A stretch of DNA of 64,000 nt from Candidatus Nucleicultrix amoebiphila FS5 (lineage in GTDB: Bacteria; Pseudomonadota; Alphaproteobacteria; Caedimonadales; Nucleicultricaceae). Shown here piece by piece: positions 1-10,832 of the stretch. A program made the position numbers and the translations under genes. The notes below the pieces were generated by a model. The model had not been told where the DNA came from. It ran no database searches and saw only the letters and a program-made list of their open reading frames with translations. Position 1 is the stretch's first letter; the number at the start of each line of letters is the position of its first letter. The stretch lies in the NCBI RefSeq assembly GCF_002117145.1, contig NZ_CP008743.1, positions 744,001 through 808,000 of the forward strand. Reading direction: 5' to 3'.

Positions 1-2
1 AA

Positions 3-2243
3 GAAGAAGAGCGTAAGCAGTTAGAGCGCGAAAAATCAGAACAAGAGGTTCCTCAAAAACCTAGTGAGCCTGAACCCATAGAAGAAACTCAGACAGAAGA
101 AGAGAAAGTTTCTGAACCAGAAATCCCTCTTCCACCTCCTATTGAATCTGAAAAGAAATCTTATGATCCATCTCATCATATTCATCGTCCAACCTTCACA
201 GGTCGTTTTATTGACCTGGATGAAGAAGGCGAAGAAGAGATTAAGAATCGGCGAGCCAGCCAAGCTGCACGAGAAGCGCATCGTAAAACTCTCTCCGTTC
301 CTAAACGTGGTGGAAGTGAAACTGATTTTCGCAAACAACTTCATCGTTTAACTGTCGAAGAGGCTATGCAAGACCCTGAGCAAGAAAAAATGCGCAGTCT
401 TGCTTCTTTGAAGCGTGCCCGAGAAAAGGAAAAACACAAACTTCAAAAATCTTTAGGCCTTACAGAAGAGCAAAAGAAAATTGTCCGTGAAGTTATCGTA
501 CCTGAAGCAATCACGGTACAAGAACTTTCAAACCGTATGGCCGTTCGTAGCGCCGACGTTATCAAAACACTTATGCGTCTTGGAGTAATGGCCACGATCA
601 ACCAAGTTTTGGATTCGGATACTGCAGAACTCGTTGTTTCAGAGTTTGGGCATATCATTAAAAAGGTAGCAGAATCAGACGTTGAAACTGGCCTGAAGCT
701 TGAGGATGATCTCGATCATCTCAAAGTCACACGTCCTCCTGTCGTTACAGTTATGGGACATGTTGACCATGGCAAAACGTCTCTTCTTGATACCATACGT
801 AAAAGTAGCGTCGCAAATCATGAAGCAGGTGGCATAACACAACATATTGGTGCTTATCAAATAACCATGCCCTCTGGAGGGAAAATTACCTTTATTGACA
901 CGCCAGGTCACGCTGCTTTTACACAAATGCGCGCACGTGGTGCGAACGTCACTGATATTGTTATTCTAGTTGTGGCGGCTGATGACGGTGTTATGGAACA
1001 AACCATTGAAGCGATCAATCATGCAAAAGCGGCCAATGTTCCAATTATCGTCGCTATCAATAAAATTGATAAGCCAGACGCACGTCCTGAACGTGTAAAG
1101 ACAGAACTATTATCCCATGGCATTGTTGTTGAAGAAATGGGTGGTGATGTTATTGCTGTTGAAGTTTCAGCAAAAAACAACATCAATATTGATAAACTAG
1201 AAGAAATTATTCTTCTACAAGCTGATCTTCTTGGCCTGAAAGCTAACCCTAATCGTTATGCTGAAGGTGTCGTGATCGAATCAAAAGTTGAAGTTGGTAA
1301 AGGTCCAGTTGCAACAATACTCGTACAACGTGGCACCTTAAAAATCGGTGATATTTTTGTTGCTGGTGCTGAATGGGGGCGTGTACGTGCGTTAACTGAT
1401 GAAAACGGAAAAAAGCGTACGGAAGCCGGGCCTTCAACGCCTGTTGAAGTTTTAGGTTTTGACGGATTACCCTCTCCTGGTGATGATTTTCTTGTCGCCG
1501 AAAATGAGGGTAAGGCTAAGGAAGTGGTGGACTATCGTAAACATCGTCAAAAGCAAGCTAAAGTAACAGCGACACCAAAAATTACACTTGATCTGCTTCT
1601 TTCAAAAGCTGCCGAAGGCAAAATGCAAGAGCTGGCATTGATTGTCAAATCTGATGTTCAAGGATCCTTAGAAGCTATTTCTTCAACTCTAAGTAAGCTG
1701 GTTGAAGATAACAAGGAAGTCGCCTTAAGAATTCTCCACACAGGTGTAGGGCCAATTAACGAGAGTGATATTACCTTGGCAAGCTCCACAGGAGCTTTAG
1801 TCATTGGCTTTAATGTACGTGCTAACCCTCAAGCACGAGAGTTAGCTGCTAAAAGTGCTGTTGAGATTCGCTATTATTCCATAATCTACAATATTATTGA
1901 TGATGTGAAAGCTCTTTTAAGTGGTTTGTTAGCTCCAACGTTACAAGAGAAATTCCTTGGCTATGCCGAAATACGTGATGTCTTTAACATCACTAAAGTT
2001 GGCAAAATCGCTGGCTGTTTTGTGACTGAAGGTGTTGTCAAACGCGGGTCAAGCGTACGTTTACTGCGCGATAACGTCGTTATTCATACAGGTAAATTAA
2101 AGACTCTAAAACGCTTCAAAGATGAGGTAAAAGAGGTAAAGTCTGGGTATGAATGTGGTATGGCCTTTGAAAGCTATCAAGACATCCGTTCTGGTGATGT
2201 GATTGAGTGCTTTGAAATTGAATCCATAGCCCGTCAACTGTAG
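3..2243 (+). CDS. infB: Translation initiation factor IF-2 (5' end cut by window)
   Basis: GTPase that brings initiator fMet-tRNA to the 30S subunit and promotes 70S joining. The frame is open from position 3 with no start, so the gene begins upstream; 746 residues are visible. The visible N-terminus is a charged Glu/Lys/Pro-rich linker, then an IF2 N-terminal domain (about 490-660). The G domain shows G1 GHVDHGKT (756-779), G3 DTPGH (897-911) and G4 NKID (1059-1070), and is followed by the usual beta-barrel domains and the fMet-tRNA-binding C-terminus. ATG 366 is only an internal Met. It heads the run rbfA-truB-rpsO-pnp; the nusA end of this common operon would lie outside the window. Confidence 0.97.
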   Translation, partial: EEERKQLEREKSEQEVPQKPSEPEPIEETQTEEEKVSEPEIPLPPPIESEKKSYDPSHHIHRPTFTGRFIDLDEEGEEEIKNRRASQAAREAHRKTLSVPKRGGSETDFRKQLHRLTVEEAMQDPEQEKMRSLASLKRAREKEKHKLQKSLGLTEEQKKIVREVIVPEAITVQELSNRMAVRSADVIKTLMRLGVMATINQVLDSDTAELVVSEFGHIIKKVAESDVETGLKLEDDLDHLKVTRPPVVTVMGHVDHGKTSLLDTIRKSSVANHEAGGITQHIGAYQITMPSGGKITFIDTPGHAAFTQMRARGANVTDIVILVVAADDGVMEQTIEAINHAKAANVPIIVAINKIDKPDARPERVKTELLSHGIVVEEMGGDVIAVEVSAKNNINIDKLEEIILLQADLLGLKANPNRYAEGVVIESKVEVGKGPVATILVQRGTLKIGDIFVAGAEWGRVRALTDENGKKRTEAGPSTPVEVLGFDGLPSPGDDFLVAENEGKAKEVVDYRKHRQKQAKVTATPKITLDLLLSKAAEGKMQELALIVKSDVQGSLEAISSTLSKLVEDNKEVALRILHTGVGPINESDITLASSTGALVIGFNVRANPQARELAAKSAVEIRYYSIIYNIIDDVKALLSGLLAPTLQEKFLGYAEIRDVFNITKVGKIAGCFVTEGVVKRGSSVRLLRDNVVIHTGKLKTLKRFKDEVKEVKSGYECGMAFESYQDIRSGDVIECFEIESIARQL

Positions 2244-2262
2244 TCATTTAAAGAGCGAACCC

Positions 2263-2658
2263 ATGCGTCATCAAGATCGCCAAGGTAATGAACCTACACA
2301 ACGTCAGCTTCGTGTCGGCGAAGAGATTCGTCATATTCTTGCAAACATTTTAGAGCGGGAAATGACACATAATCAAATCCTCATCAACACTTATATTACT
2401 GTGACTGAAGTTCGTGTTAGCCCGGACTTAAAGCATGCAAAGGTTTTTGTTATGCCTATGGGCGGTAAAAATATGAATGAAGTTGTTCATGCACTCAATG
2501 ACGTGGCGCCTCTTTTGCAAAGTAAGATTGGGCGACAATTGACAACTAAGTTTACGCCTAGGTTGTTTTTTGAAGCTGATTTAACCTATGATGAAGCTGA
2601 AAAAATCAATCGTCTCATTCAAGCAGAAAAAAAGCGCCCCAGTAATGAGAAATCTTGA
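2263..2658 (+). CDS. rbfA: Ribosome-binding factor A
   Basis: Small KH-fold protein needed for late 30S maturation and 16S rRNA 5'-end processing; acts on free 30S subunits in the cytoplasm. The 131 residues match the family's usual length. They carry the typical N-terminal pattern (QLRVGEEIRHILANIL) and the conserved VRVSPDLKHAKVFV strand followed by the C-terminal LFFEADLTYDEAEKINRLI helix. It starts 19 bases after infB, and the infB-rbfA-truB order is the standard bacterial one. The 74 bases to truB hold no gene. Confidence 0.96.
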   Translation: MRHQDRQGNEPTQRQLRVGEEIRHILANILEREMTHNQILINTYITVTEVRVSPDLKHAKVFVMPMGGKNMNEVVHALNDVAPLLQSKIGRQLTTKFTPRLFFEADLTYDEAEKINRLIQAEKKRPSNEKS

Positions 2659-2732
2659 TTGTCTATAGAGACTCATTCGCTTGTCCCATCGAGTCCGATG
2701 TCTGAGAACCCATTAACAGAAAGCGCATTCGT

Positions 2733-3632
2733 ATGATTTATCATGGTTGGCTCATTCTGGATAAGCCTAAGGGCGTCACATCGGCCTCTGTATTAAATAC
2801 GCTCAAAAAAATTATTGGACGACAAAAAGTGGGGCATTTAGGTACTCTTGATGCCTTGGCTACAGGAGTTCTTCCCGTCGCTTTAGGAGAAGCCACTAAA
2901 CTTATTCCATTTATTAAAAATGAAGAGAAAACTTATCTTTTTACCATTCACTGGGGGGAAAAGCGTTCAACAGGGGACGCTAAAGGTGAAATCCTAGCAA
3001 CCAGTAATAATAGACCTACACGTAAAGAAATTGAAAACATCCTCTCTTCTTTCTTAGGGCCACAGCTCCAAAAACCTCCGCTTTATTCTGCACTCAAAAT
3101 TGAAGGGAAAAGAGCCTCTGATCGCGTCAGAGCGGGCGAAACATTGGATTTAAAACCGCGCCCTATTTTCATTCAATCTCTTGATTTAATTGAATATATT
3201 GATGCCGATCATGCAAAATTGCGCCTTCATTGCTCAAAAGGCACTTATGTGCGTAGTCTGATCGAAGACATGGCTCAAAAGCTTTCTACTTATGCTTTTG
3301 CAGATAATATTCATCGTGAAAGTTCCGGAAATTTCAATATAAAAGATGCGATTTCAATCGAAACACTTGCAAAGGACCCCATAAATTTATTAGAAAGGTA
3401 TGTTCGTGCCCTCCCGGTAGTTCTGGACGACATCCCGGCTATGCGGGTTGATGATGAAAAAGCCCTGTTGCTAAGGCAAGGGCGTTTTTTGGCACGACCC
3501 TCCTCTGAGTTAGAGGGGAATCTTACGCCATCCGATTGTCTGATTGCTCTTTATGATGAACAAAATAGGCTTTTAGGAATTGCGAAAGATCAGGGCAACC
3601 AAATTCGCCCTATTCGAATTTTGAATCTTTAA
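2733..3632 (+). CDS. truB: tRNA pseudouridine-55 synthase TruB
   Basis: Converts U55 to pseudouridine in the T-loop of tRNAs. The 299 residues begin with the family signature [14 protein letters not shown]. The catalytic aspartate is Asp40 in [37 protein letters not shown] segment follows, as in TruB family II. The last 60 or so residues form a small PUA-like tail. Start at ATG 2733. It lies in the infB-rbfA-truB-rpsO-pnp series and ends 14 bases before rpsO, so co-transcription is likely. Confidence 0.96.
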   Translation: MIYHGWLILDKPKGVTSASVLNTLKKIIGRQKVGHLGTLDALATGVLPVALGEATKLIPFIKNEEKTYLFTIHWGEKRSTGDAKGEILATSNNRPTRKEIENILSSFLGPQLQKPPLYSALKIEGKRASDRVRAGETLDLKPRPIFIQSLDLIEYIDADHAKLRLHCSKGTYVRSLIEDMAQKLSTYAFADNIHRESSGNFNIKDAISIETLAKDPINLLERYVRALPVVLDDIPAMRVDDEKALLLRQGRFLARPSSELEGNLTPSDCLIALYDEQNRLLGIAKDQGNQIRPIRILNL

Positions 3633-3646
3633 GAAAGGATAAACCG

Positions 3647-3916
3647 ATGTCGATTGCTGCTGAACGTAAGAAAAAAATTATCAAAGATTATGCTGCGAAT
3701 GATAAGGATACGGGTTCCACAGATGTACAAGTTGCTCTCTTAACGGAACGTATCAATAGCTTATCAACCCATCTTGAACACCACAAAAAGGACTTTCACT
3801 CACGTCGAGGCCTTTTAATGATGGTGAACCAACGTCGCAAACTTCTCGATTATCTCAAGAGCTGTGATCAAAGCCGCTATGAGAATTTGATTAAGAAACT
3901 TGGGCTCCGCCGTTAA
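3647..3916 (+). CDS. rpsO: 30S ribosomal protein S15
   Basis: Primary 16S rRNA-binding protein of the 30S platform. The 89 residues are exactly the usual length, with the diagnostic [16 protein letters not shown] and [25 protein letters not shown] segments. A good ribosome-binding site (AAAGGA) lies about 8 bases before ATG 3647. As in most bacteria it directly precedes pnp. The gap to pnp contains a small GC-rich inverted repeat (AGGGG near 3936, CCCCT near 3952) that could be a processing hairpin. Confidence 0.97.
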   Translation: MSIAAERKKKIIKDYAANDKDTGSTDVQVALLTERINSLSTHLEHHKKDFHSRRGLLMMVNQRRKLLDYLKSCDQSRYENLIKKLGLRR

Positions 3917-3984
3917 TAATATTAAAACTATCCTAAGGGGATTAGGCAGAGCCCCTGGTGGACATGATGGAAAGGACATCAGTC

Positions 3985-6108
3985 ATGACAAGTATGTTTA
4001 AAATACACCGCGAGGAAATCGAATGGGGTGGACGCACTCTTTCAATTGAGACGGGTAAGGTTGCACGACAAGCGGAAGGGGCTGTTGTCATTACTTATGG
4101 ACAAACAAGCCTCTTGTGCACAGTCGCTATTAACAAATCACCTTCAGAAGAAGTGGGTTTTTTCCCTCTCACTGTTCACTACCAAGAAAGATCTTTTGCA
4201 GCAGGCAAAATACCTGGTGGTTTTTTCAAACGTGATGGTAAGCCTTCTGAAAAGGCTGTTTTAACATCTCGTTTGATTGATCGTCCGATTCGTCCTCTCT
4301 TTCCAGAGAATTTCCGCTATGAAACACAAATCATTTGTAGCTTGCTTAGTCATGATATGGAAAACGATCCTGATGCTATTGCCATTATTGGTGCTTCAGC
4401 GGCCGTTGCTCTTGCTGGCATTCCTTTTCATGGACCATTGGCAGGTGCACGTGTAGGCTATATTGACGGGAAACTTGTACTGAACCCCACATCTGAGCAA
4501 ATGCAAAATTCAACTTTAGATCTTTGTGTAGCTGGTACGGAAGACGGCGTTTTAATGGTAGAATCTGAAGCAAAAGAACTTTCTGAAGAAACTCTCCTTG
4601 AAGCGGTAATGTTCGGACACAAGTCTTTCCAACCAGTTTTGAAGGCTATTAATAAACTGGTCAAAGCAGCAGGACGTAAAGCCTGGGATATGCCCGAAAA
4701 ATCAGATATACAAAAGAGTGTTGCTAAAGCCTTGAAGAAAATTGCGGAAGATGGCCTCCGCAGTGCTTATAGTGAAAAGAAAAAGCAGGACCGCATTCAG
4801 AAAATTGAGCTTGTTAAACAAAAAGCTTTAGAATCTATCGTAGACGAAGACACCCCAGAGAATGTTGTTCTTAGCGAATTTAAAAATCTTGAAAAAGATA
4901 TTGTTCGCGGTGATCTCTTGAAAAACAAAATTCGCATTGATGGTCGTGATCTAGAAACCATTCGCCCCATTAGCGCAGAAGTTGGTATTATCCCACGCGT
5001 ACATGGTAGCGCCTTGTTTACACGTGGTGAAACTCAAGCCTTGGTCGTAACGACTCTCGGAACCAGCCAAGATGAACAAATTATAGATGCTATTGAAGGC
5101 GAGTACCGCGAGAATTTCTTGCTGCATTACAACTTTCCTCCCTATTCCGTGGGTGAAGTGGGTCGTGTAAGTTCACCAGGGCGTCGTGAAATTGGTCATG
5201 GAAAACTTGCTTGGCGTGCTGTTCATCCCATGATTCCAACAAAAGATAAGTTTCCTTATACATTGCATGTTGTCTCTGAAGTTACTGAGTCTAACGGATC
5301 GTCTTCCATGGCAACAGTTTGTGGAAGCTCTCTAGCACTTATGGATGCAGGCGTTCCCATTGAAAAGCCAGTAGCTGGTATAGCCATGGGGCTCATAAAA
5401 GAAGGCAAGAAATTTGCTGTTCTTTCAGATATTTTGGGCGACGAAGACCATTTAGGCGATATGGACTTTAAAGTTGCTGGATCTGCCGATGGCGTAACTG
5501 CCCTACAAATGGACATTAAAGTCACTGGCATTACTGAAGAAATTATGCAGGTTGCCCTTACTCAAGCTAAACAGGGGCGTTTGCACATTCTCAAAGCTAT
5601 GGGAGAAGCCATCGATCAATCTCGCGACGCTATCAGTCCTCATGCGCCTCGCATTGAGAGCATTCAAGTAGCAAAAGATAAAATCCGTGAAATCATTGGC
5701 CCAGGCGGAAAAACTATTCGTGAAATTTGCGAAACAACAGGCACGCGTATTGAAATTAAAGATGATGGCACTGTAGACATTGCTGGTACCGATGAAGAAG
5801 CAATTAAAGCAGCTATGGACAGAATTCGTTTTATAGTTGCAGAACCTGAAGTCGGTAATATTTATAAAGCTAAAGTTGCGAAATTAATGGATTTCGGTGC
5901 GTTTGTTGATTACTTTGGTGGACGCAGTGGTCTCGTACATATCTCTCAATTGGCTACTCAACGGGTTGAGTCAGTAAAAGATGTGGTCAACGTAGGTGAT
6001 GAAGTTTATGTAAAGCTTATCGGTTTTGACGAACGTGGAAAAGCCAAGCTGAGCATGAAAGTTGTTGACCAAGAGACTGGCCAAGAAATTACGAATCAAG
6101 GAGCCTAG
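3985..6108 (+). CDS. pnp: Polyribonucleotide nucleotidyltransferase (PNPase)
   Basis: Phosphorolytic 3'-5' exoribonuclease and degradosome component. It has two RNase PH-like domains (starting [13 protein letters not shown], and the second near [31 protein letters not shown]), then a KH domain ([15 protein letters not shown]) and a C-terminal S1 domain ([23 protein letters not shown]). The open frame extends back to a GTG at 3958. ATG 3985 is preferred because GAAAGGA (3970-3976) is well spaced before it and homologues begin close to MFxI; this gives 707 aa. It follows rpsO directly, and its last codons contain the ribosome-binding site of the next gene. Confidence 0.96.
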   Translation: MTSMFKIHREEIEWGGRTLSIETGKVARQAEGAVVITYGQTSLLCTVAINKSPSEEVGFFPLTVHYQERSFAAGKIPGGFFKRDGKPSEKAVLTSRLIDRPIRPLFPENFRYETQIICSLLSHDMENDPDAIAIIGASAAVALAGIPFHGPLAGARVGYIDGKLVLNPTSEQMQNSTLDLCVAGTEDGVLMVESEAKELSEETLLEAVMFGHKSFQPVLKAINKLVKAAGRKAWDMPEKSDIQKSVAKALKKIAEDGLRSAYSEKKKQDRIQKIELVKQKALESIVDEDTPENVVLSEFKNLEKDIVRGDLLKNKIRIDGRDLETIRPISAEVGIIPRVHGSALFTRGETQALVVTTLGTSQDEQIIDAIEGEYRENFLLHYNFPPYSVGEVGRVSSPGRREIGHGKLAWRAVHPMIPTKDKFPYTLHVVSEVTESNGSSSMATVCGSSLALMDAGVPIEKPVAGIAMGLIKEGKKFAVLSDILGDEDHLGDMDFKVAGSADGVTALQMDIKVTGITEEIMQVALTQAKQGRLHILKAMGEAIDQSRDAISPHAPRIESIQVAKDKIREIIGPGGKTIREICETTGTRIEIKDDGTVDIAGTDEEAIKAAMDRIRFIVAEPEVGNIYKAKVAKLMDFGAFVDYFGGRSGLVHISQLATQRVESVKDVVNVGDEVYVKLIGFDERGKAKLSMKVVDQETGQEITNQGA

Positions 6109-6113
6109 TCGTT

Positions 6114-7511
6114 TTGAAAAGTCTTAATCCTATCTTGCTATCGGGCAAGGAAGCACTTCCCTTGGTTGAAGGGGGAAAGGGTATTTCTATTTCCAATGGC
6201 GAGAGTTCTGGAGCATGGGCAGCGACAGGAGGTGTTGGTACCTTCTCAGCTGTAAATGCCGACGCTCACGATGAAAATGGCAAAGTTATTCCTGTTGTCT
6301 ACAACGGTCGTACGCGCCGCGAACGTCACGATGAACTTTTGAACTACGCTATTCAAGGTGGCATCACACAAGCACGTATAGCCCATGAACGTAGCAACGG
6401 CATGGGAAGAATCCACGTCAATGTTCTCTGGGAAATGGGGGCTTGCGAACAAATTCTCAAAGGTGTCTTAGAAGGCGCTAAAGGTCTTGTTCATGGAGTA
6501 ACCTGCGGAGCAGGCATGCCCTATCGTATCGCCGAAATTGCCGCACAATATGGCGTTTATTATTACCCCATCGTCTCGTCTGCTCGTGCCTTTAGAGCTC
6601 TATGGAAAAGAGCATACCATAAATTCCCTGAATGGCTTGGAGGGGTTGTTTACGAGGATCCGTGGCGCGCAGGTGGTCACAATGGTTTAAGCAACAGTGA
6701 AGATCCTCAAAAACCTGAAGATCCATATCCACGTGTTTTAGCACTCCGTGAGGAGATGAAAAACTATGGATTACACACGATCCCGATCATTATGGCTGGT
6801 GGTGTTTGGTGGCTCAAAGAATGGGAAAATTGGATTGATAATCCTGAGCTAGGTCCCATTGCTTTCCAATTGGGAACTCGTCCCTTAATCACTCAAGAGA
6901 GTCCGATTTCTACTGAATGGAAGCGCAAGCTATTGACGCTAAAGGATGGAGATGTTCTTCTTAATAAGTTCAGCCCCACAGGCTTTTATTCATCGGCTGT
7001 TAAAAATGAATTTCTCCATGAACTGACGGAGAGGTCTCATAGGCAAGTAGCCTACACGACCGCGGAAATCGGAGAACATCGTACCATCTTGTCTGTGGGA
7101 GTACGAAATCGACAAGTCTATCTAACAGAGTTCGACTATCAAAAAGCCAAGATGTGGATTAAAGAAGGGTTTACCGAGATTCTTCGTACACCTGATTCTA
7201 CACTTATTTTTGTAACTCCTGAAAAAGCCAATGAAATCCTGCGCGACCAAATTAACTGTATGGGGTGTTTAAGTGCTTGTATGTTTAGTAATTGGCAACA
7301 ACATGAACCTTACTCTACAGGTAAAAAAGCAGATCCTCGGTCATTTTGTATCCAAAAGACGCTCCAAGAAATTTCCCACGGCGGAAATGTTGAGAACCAG
7401 CTAATGTTCGCAGGTCACAACGCTTTTCGCTTTGCACAAGACCCATTTTACGATAATGGTTTTATTCCAACAGTTCGACAATTAGTCGATCGTCTTTTGA
7501 CCGGTGAATAG
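6114..7511 (+). CDS. NAD(P)H-dependent flavin oxidoreductase / nitronate monooxygenase family
   Basis: A TIM-barrel FMN enzyme of the 2-nitropropane dioxygenase/nitronate monooxygenase family. The catalytic-type motif AGGH is at residues 186-189 and a phosphate-binding AGG at 228-230. The 465 residues exceed the 310-370 of classical family members. The extra C-terminal part carries four cysteines, C382-x2-C385-x3-C389 and C412 (within NCMGCLSACMFSNW and SFCIQK), which could hold an Fe-S cluster or a redox centre. The start is TTG 6114 with AAGGAG (6098-6103) inside the end of pnp. The substrate cannot be told. The next gene, a peroxiredoxin 12 bases downstream, hints at an oxidative-stress role. 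Confidence 0.8.
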   Translation: MKSLNPILLSGKEALPLVEGGKGISISNGESSGAWAATGGVGTFSAVNADAHDENGKVIPVVYNGRTRRERHDELLNYAIQGGITQARIAHERSNGMGRIHVNVLWEMGACEQILKGVLEGAKGLVHGVTCGAGMPYRIAEIAAQYGVYYYPIVSSARAFRALWKRAYHKFPEWLGGVVYEDPWRAGGHNGLSNSEDPQKPEDPYPRVLALREEMKNYGLHTIPIIMAGGVWWLKEWENWIDNPELGPIAFQLGTRPLITQESPISTEWKRKLLTLKDGDVLLNKFSPTGFYSSAVKNEFLHELTERSHRQVAYTTAEIGEHRTILSVGVRNRQVYLTEFDYQKAKMWIKEGFTEILRTPDSTLIFVTPEKANEILRDQINCMGCLSACMFSNWQQHEPYSTGKKADPRSFCIQKTLQEISHGGNVENQLMFAGHNAFRFAQDPFYDNGFIPTVRQLVDRLLTGE

Positions 7512-7523
7512 AGGAGAAGAACA

Positions 7524-8063
7524 ATGTTAACAGTCGGTAGTAAATTTCCAGCATTTCAACTGAAAGCAGTTGTCGATAACGATCTTTCCAAAGCATTCGT
7601 CAATATCAGTCATGAAACAAATAAAGGTCAATGGAAAATCTATTTCTTCTGGCCTAAGGATTTTACCTTTGTGTGTCCCACGGAGATTTCTGGTTTTGGT
7701 CAGCTGAATGCAGAATTTGAAAAAAGAAATGCAAAAGTTTATGGATGCAGCACTGATTCTGAATTCGTTCATTTGGCGTGGCGCAAAGATCATAAAGATC
7801 TTAATAACCTCCCTTTTCCTATGCTCTCAGACATTAAACATGAGCTTTGTAAAGAATTAGGCATTCTTCACCCTGTAGAAGGTGTAGCAATGCGTGCCAC
7901 CTATATTGTGGATCCTCAAGGCATGATTCGTTTCGTAAGTGTCAATGACTTGAGTGTCGGCCGCAATCCAGATGAGATCTTAAGAACACTCGATGCTCTC
8001 CAGACGGGGGAGCTTTGTGCGTGCAGCTGGAAAAAAGGCGATGACGTGATTAAAGTTGCTTAA
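7524..8063 (+). CDS. ahpC: AhpC/TSA-family peroxiredoxin
   Basis: Thiol peroxidase that reduces hydrogen peroxide and organic peroxides. The peroxidatic Cys51 sits in DFTFVCPTE with Thr48. The C-terminal ELCACSWKKG (Cys165, Cys167) supplies the likely resolving cysteine, so it is a 2-Cys enzyme. The 179 residues fit the AhpC group. The ribosome-binding site GAGGAGAA lies just before ATG 7524. No ahpD or ahpF is nearby; trxB (59108-60049) could serve a reductase chain, but that is a guess. A strong terminator follows at 8087-8114. Confidence 0.88.
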   Translation: MLTVGSKFPAFQLKAVVDNDLSKAFVNISHETNKGQWKIYFFWPKDFTFVCPTEISGFGQLNAEFEKRNAKVYGCSTDSEFVHLAWRKDHKDLNNLPFPMLSDIKHELCKELGILHPVEGVAMRATYIVDPQGMIRFVSVNDLSVGRNPDEILRTLDALQTGELCACSWKKGDDVIKVA

Positions 8064-8086
8064 AGAACTTCTATCTTAAACCTATT

Positions 8087-8114
8087 AAAGGAGAGCTCTT
8101 GGCTCTCCTTTTTT
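8087..8114 (+). terminator. Rho-independent terminator after ahpC
   Basis: A 10-bp perfect stem (AAAGGAGAGC with GCTCTCCTTT, 5-base loop) ends in a T run. It closes the infB-to-ahpC transcript. Confidence 0.85.
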
Positions 8115-8130
8115 ATGAATAAAAGCATAA

Positions 8131-8158
8131 AAAAAGAGGCTCATATGAGCCTCTTTTT
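8131..8158. terminator. Bidirectional terminator between convergent genes
   Basis: AAAAAGAGGCTC-ATAT-GAGCCTCTTTTT is a nearly perfect palindrome with A and T runs on both flanks. It lies between ahpC (+) and the exported-protein gene at 8184 (-), so it can end transcripts from both sides. Confidence 0.85.
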
Positions 8159-8183
8159 AAGAGAGTGCTCTTAAAGCTTAATG

Positions 8184-9389
8184 TTAGCTCACGCGACCAT
8201 TACGTTTTAGTGCATTCACTAACTCATCTCGCAGATTCTTCATAATTGACAATAAGCTCACTTCTGCTTCAACTTGCTCGATTTTTCTCTCAAGTTTTCT
8301 GGCCTTTTCTACATACATAGATTTTGCAGAAACTTTAGCCTCTTCTGAACTTAGCGGCTCAATCTTAAAGAATTCTTTCTTAACCCCCAAAAGCCCTAAC
8401 GATTGAAAGCTCTCACCGGTGTTCCCTAGAAAATACAATGGGGCGACTCCTCGAGGATTTTCGGCTTGTTCAAGGGTTTTTAAAACTTTCTTATGATCTT
8501 TGTGCAAATCCTCAAACTGATGACGCAAATGCTCTAATTTTCTTTTTCTATGTTTATAAAGAGGGGTAATCGCATGAAGCCATTGTGCTAAAATATCACT
8601 TTCTCCCTTAAGATCATCTCCAAATAACGTTGTCACCATCTCTTTCAAGATTTTGACATGATCAACAACAGGAGCAGGGTGTGGAGCACCCATAGCAGCG
8701 CCTCCTATTATCGCTTGTTTGTATGGTTGAACAATAGAGTCAACATCTAAAGCAACTTTGAGTGTGTTATCTTCTTCTTTAAAACTAAAGAGGTCTAGAT
8801 ACACAAAGTTACCAGGCGGCAGCATCCCCTGAGGAAAATGAGGAGGAAAATAATTTGGATTGTAAGCTTGCTGTAAGAACTCAAACAAATTTGTAGAAAA
8901 TCTGATTTTCATAATCTGTTTCAGTTTAAAAACATAGTCCCAATGCCCAAAGACAAACTCAGCGCGTTTAAAGTTCGCTTGCGTATCCTTGATTTGAAGT
9001 CTTTCTAACTCTGTGGATTCTTTTTCAACAAAAAGTTGGTTTAAGGCTTTGGAATCTCGCGCAAAATCTACCAATTCCTCAGCTGAAATTTCTTTTTCTA
9101 AGAAACCAGAAACAGAAGAAATAGGGTATGTTTTTAAAAATTTTTCATGGGCTTCTCTATACGCAACCGCAGCTTTTTGGTCTTCTAACTTTCCTGCCGC
9201 TTCCTTTAAATCATGTAATTTCCCTACATATTTTGCTGTAACATCTCTGACAGTTGAAGAATAAGGATCTTTAAGACCATCATATTCTTGGACTTCTCCT
9301 TGAATGAGATTGGAGGCTTGAAGTGTTGCACAGGGGTACAATGCTCCACTCAGTAAAACTGCTGTAATAACAAACTTTAAACACTTCAT
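8184..9389 (-). CDS. Exported protein of unknown function, coiled-coil C-terminus
   Basis: I do not recognise this 401-residue protein. It starts with a clear Sec signal peptide (MKCLKFVITAVLLSGALYP..., likely cut after LQA near residue 25). The mature part is rich in Lys/Glu and helix-forming. Residues about 290-325 and 360-390 look like coiled coils (heptad-like LERKIEQVEAEVSLL), and a Pro/Gly-rich stretch around 185-195 may be a hinge. No lipobox, transmembrane anchor or catalytic motif is visible. It is the last gene of the rpmF-plsX-fabH-fdxA strand but is separated from fdxA by 92 bases and may have its own promoter. A secreted or periplasmic factor is all that can be said. Confidence 0.75.
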   Translation of the reverse strand: MKCLKFVITAVLLSGALYPCATLQASNLIQGEVQEYDGLKDPYSSTVRDVTAKYVGKLHDLKEAAGKLEDQKAAVAYREAHEKFLKTYPISSVSGFLEKEISAEELVDFARDSKALNQLFVEKESTELERLQIKDTQANFKRAEFVFGHWDYVFKLKQIMKIRFSTNLFEFLQQAYNPNYFPPHFPQGMLPPGNFVYLDLFSFKEEDNTLKVALDVDSIVQPYKQAIIGGAAMGAPHPAPVVDHVKILKEMVTTLFGDDLKGESDILAQWLHAITPLYKHRKRKLEHLRHQFEDLHKDHKKVLKTLEQAENPRGVAPLYFLGNTGESFQSLGLLGVKKEFFKIEPLSSEEAKVSAKSMYVEKARKLERKIEQVEAEVSLLSIMKNLRDELVNALKRNGRVS

Positions 9390-9481
9390 CTATATACTCC
9401 GTTTGTATTTAAGAGAGGCAAAATACCCATTTGACAAATAATATGCAAGAATTAAAAAAGCATAGTACTATGGTTTAAGAA

Positions 9482-9823
9482 TTAAGACTTCTTTTTACCA
9501 GGATTTGCTGAGAAAAATTTCTCAAACTTATTGGGGACATCTTTCCACTGATCTGCATCAGGTAGAGGAAGGTCGCTCACACTGATCTTAGGCCACTCTC
9601 TAGACATTGTGCGATTAAGCTCCACCCACTTCTCAAGACCCGGTTCGATATCACGCTGAATCGCCTCAATTGGACATTCAGGTTCGCATACACCACAGTC
9701 AATGCATTCTTCTGGATTAATAACCACCATGTTTTCCCCCTCATAAAAACAATTGACGGGACAAACTTCTACGCAATCCAAGTATTTGCATTTGATACAC
9801 TTTTCCGTGACGACGTAGGTCAT
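9482..9823 (-). CDS. fdxA: 7Fe-8S ferredoxin FdxA
   Basis: Small electron carrier with one [3Fe-4S] and one [4Fe-4S] cluster. The N-terminal half shows the two cysteine runs of the family: [14 protein letters not shown], with the spacing typical of 3Fe/4Fe ferredoxins, and [12 protein letters not shown]. The 113 residues include the extended C-terminal tail ([17 protein letters not shown]) of alphaproteobacterial FdxA. It begins 10 bases after fabH stops, so it is probably co-transcribed with plsX-fabH. Its physiological partner is not evident. Confidence 0.93.
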   Translation of the reverse strand: MTYVVTEKCIKCKYLDCVEVCPVNCFYEGENMVVINPEECIDCGVCEPECPIEAIQRDIEPGLEKWVELNRTMSREWPKISVSDLPLPDADQWKDVPNKFEKFFSANPGKKKS

Positions 9824-9833
9824 AAAAAATCTC

Positions 9834-10823
9834 TTAAAATCGAACCAATGCGGAGCCCCATACTAAACCACCACCGATTGCTTCGTGGAGTATGAGATCC
9901 CCTTTTTTCACACGACCTTCAGTGACTGCTTCATAAAAAGCTAAAGGAATAGATGCCGCTGACGTGTTCGCATGTTTGTAAACCGTTTGAATAATTTTTT
10001 CCTGAGGAAATGCCAGTCGTTTGGCCACAGCTTCAATGATTCTACTATTTGCTTGATGGGGAATAAACCAATCAATGTCCGCTGACGTCAAACCATTCTT
10101 CTTTAAAATGTTCTCTGCAGCATCAGCTAATTTTTCAACAGCGTGACGAAATACTTCTCGACCCTCCATCTGGATCTGACCAACTTTACCAGTGGAGGAA
10201 GGTCCTCCATCTGTATGGAGAATGTCACAAAAACGTCCATCAGAGTAAATTTTTGTATCAATCACACCGCGTTCTTCTGGCGTTCTTTCACTCTTTTGTC
10301 CTTGCAAAATCCAAGCACCTGCTCCATCACCAAAAAGAACACAAGTACGACGATCATTCATATCAATAATCCGTGACGGCATTTCTGCACCGATTACCAA
10401 CGCATTCTTGACTTGTCCTGATTGAATAAATTGATCAGCAACTGACACAGCAACCAAAAAACCAGCACACACTGCGGCTACGTCAAAGGCAAACCCTGTT
10501 GTGTTACCAATTTTTTCTTGAACACGCGTTGCAGTTGATGGAAAAGTTTTATCTGGAGTTGCCGTACCAACAATAATGAGGTCAAGATCTTCAGCTTTAA
10601 TACCAGCGTTTTCAAGGGCTATTTTTGCAGCATTTACAGCCAAATCCGAGGTCACCTGGTCATCAGCCGCAAAGTGGCGTTGATGAATCCCTGTACGCTC
10701 AACAATCCAATCATGAGAAGTATCCACCATGGTTGTAAGCTCTTCGTTCGTAACGATACGCTCAGGTAAATATCCACCATAACCAATGATGACGGAACGA
10801 ATATTCTGACTCTTGTTAGTCAT
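9834..10823 (-). CDS. fabH: 3-oxoacyl-ACP synthase III (FabH)
   Basis: Condenses acetyl-CoA with malonyl-ACP to start type II fatty acid synthesis. The triad is visible: Cys119 (VAAVCAGF), His in [10 protein letters not shown] (about 256) and Asn in HANTSAAS (about 286). The C-terminal [13 protein letters not shown] is typical. The 329 residues are normal. It follows plsX by 9 bases and precedes fdxA by 10. In many alphaproteobacteria this run continues to ihfA, which is absent here. Confidence 0.96.
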   Translation of the reverse strand: MTNKSQNIRSVIIGYGGYLPERIVTNEELTTMVDTSHDWIVERTGIHQRHFAADDQVTSDLAVNAAKIALENAGIKAEDLDLIIVGTATPDKTFPSTATRVQEKIGNTTGFAFDVAAVCAGFLVAVSVADQFIQSGQVKNALVIGAEMPSRIIDMNDRRTCVLFGDGAGAWILQGQKSERTPEERGVIDTKIYSDGRFCDILHTDGGPSSTGKVGQIQMEGREVFRHAVEKLADAAENILKKNGLTSADIDWFIPHQANSRIIEAVAKRLAFPQEKIIQTVYKHANTSAASIPLAFYEAVTEGRVKKGDLILHEAIGGGLVWGSALVRF

Positions 10824-10832
10824 GGATTACTC

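Noticed and set aside
366-2243. infB starting at ATG 366
   Set aside because: The frame continues open to the window edge with an IF2-like charged linker, so ATG 366 is internal.
5256-5531. 91-codon antisense ORF inside pnp
   Set aside because: It is the mirror of a conserved pnp segment, with no ribosome-binding site.
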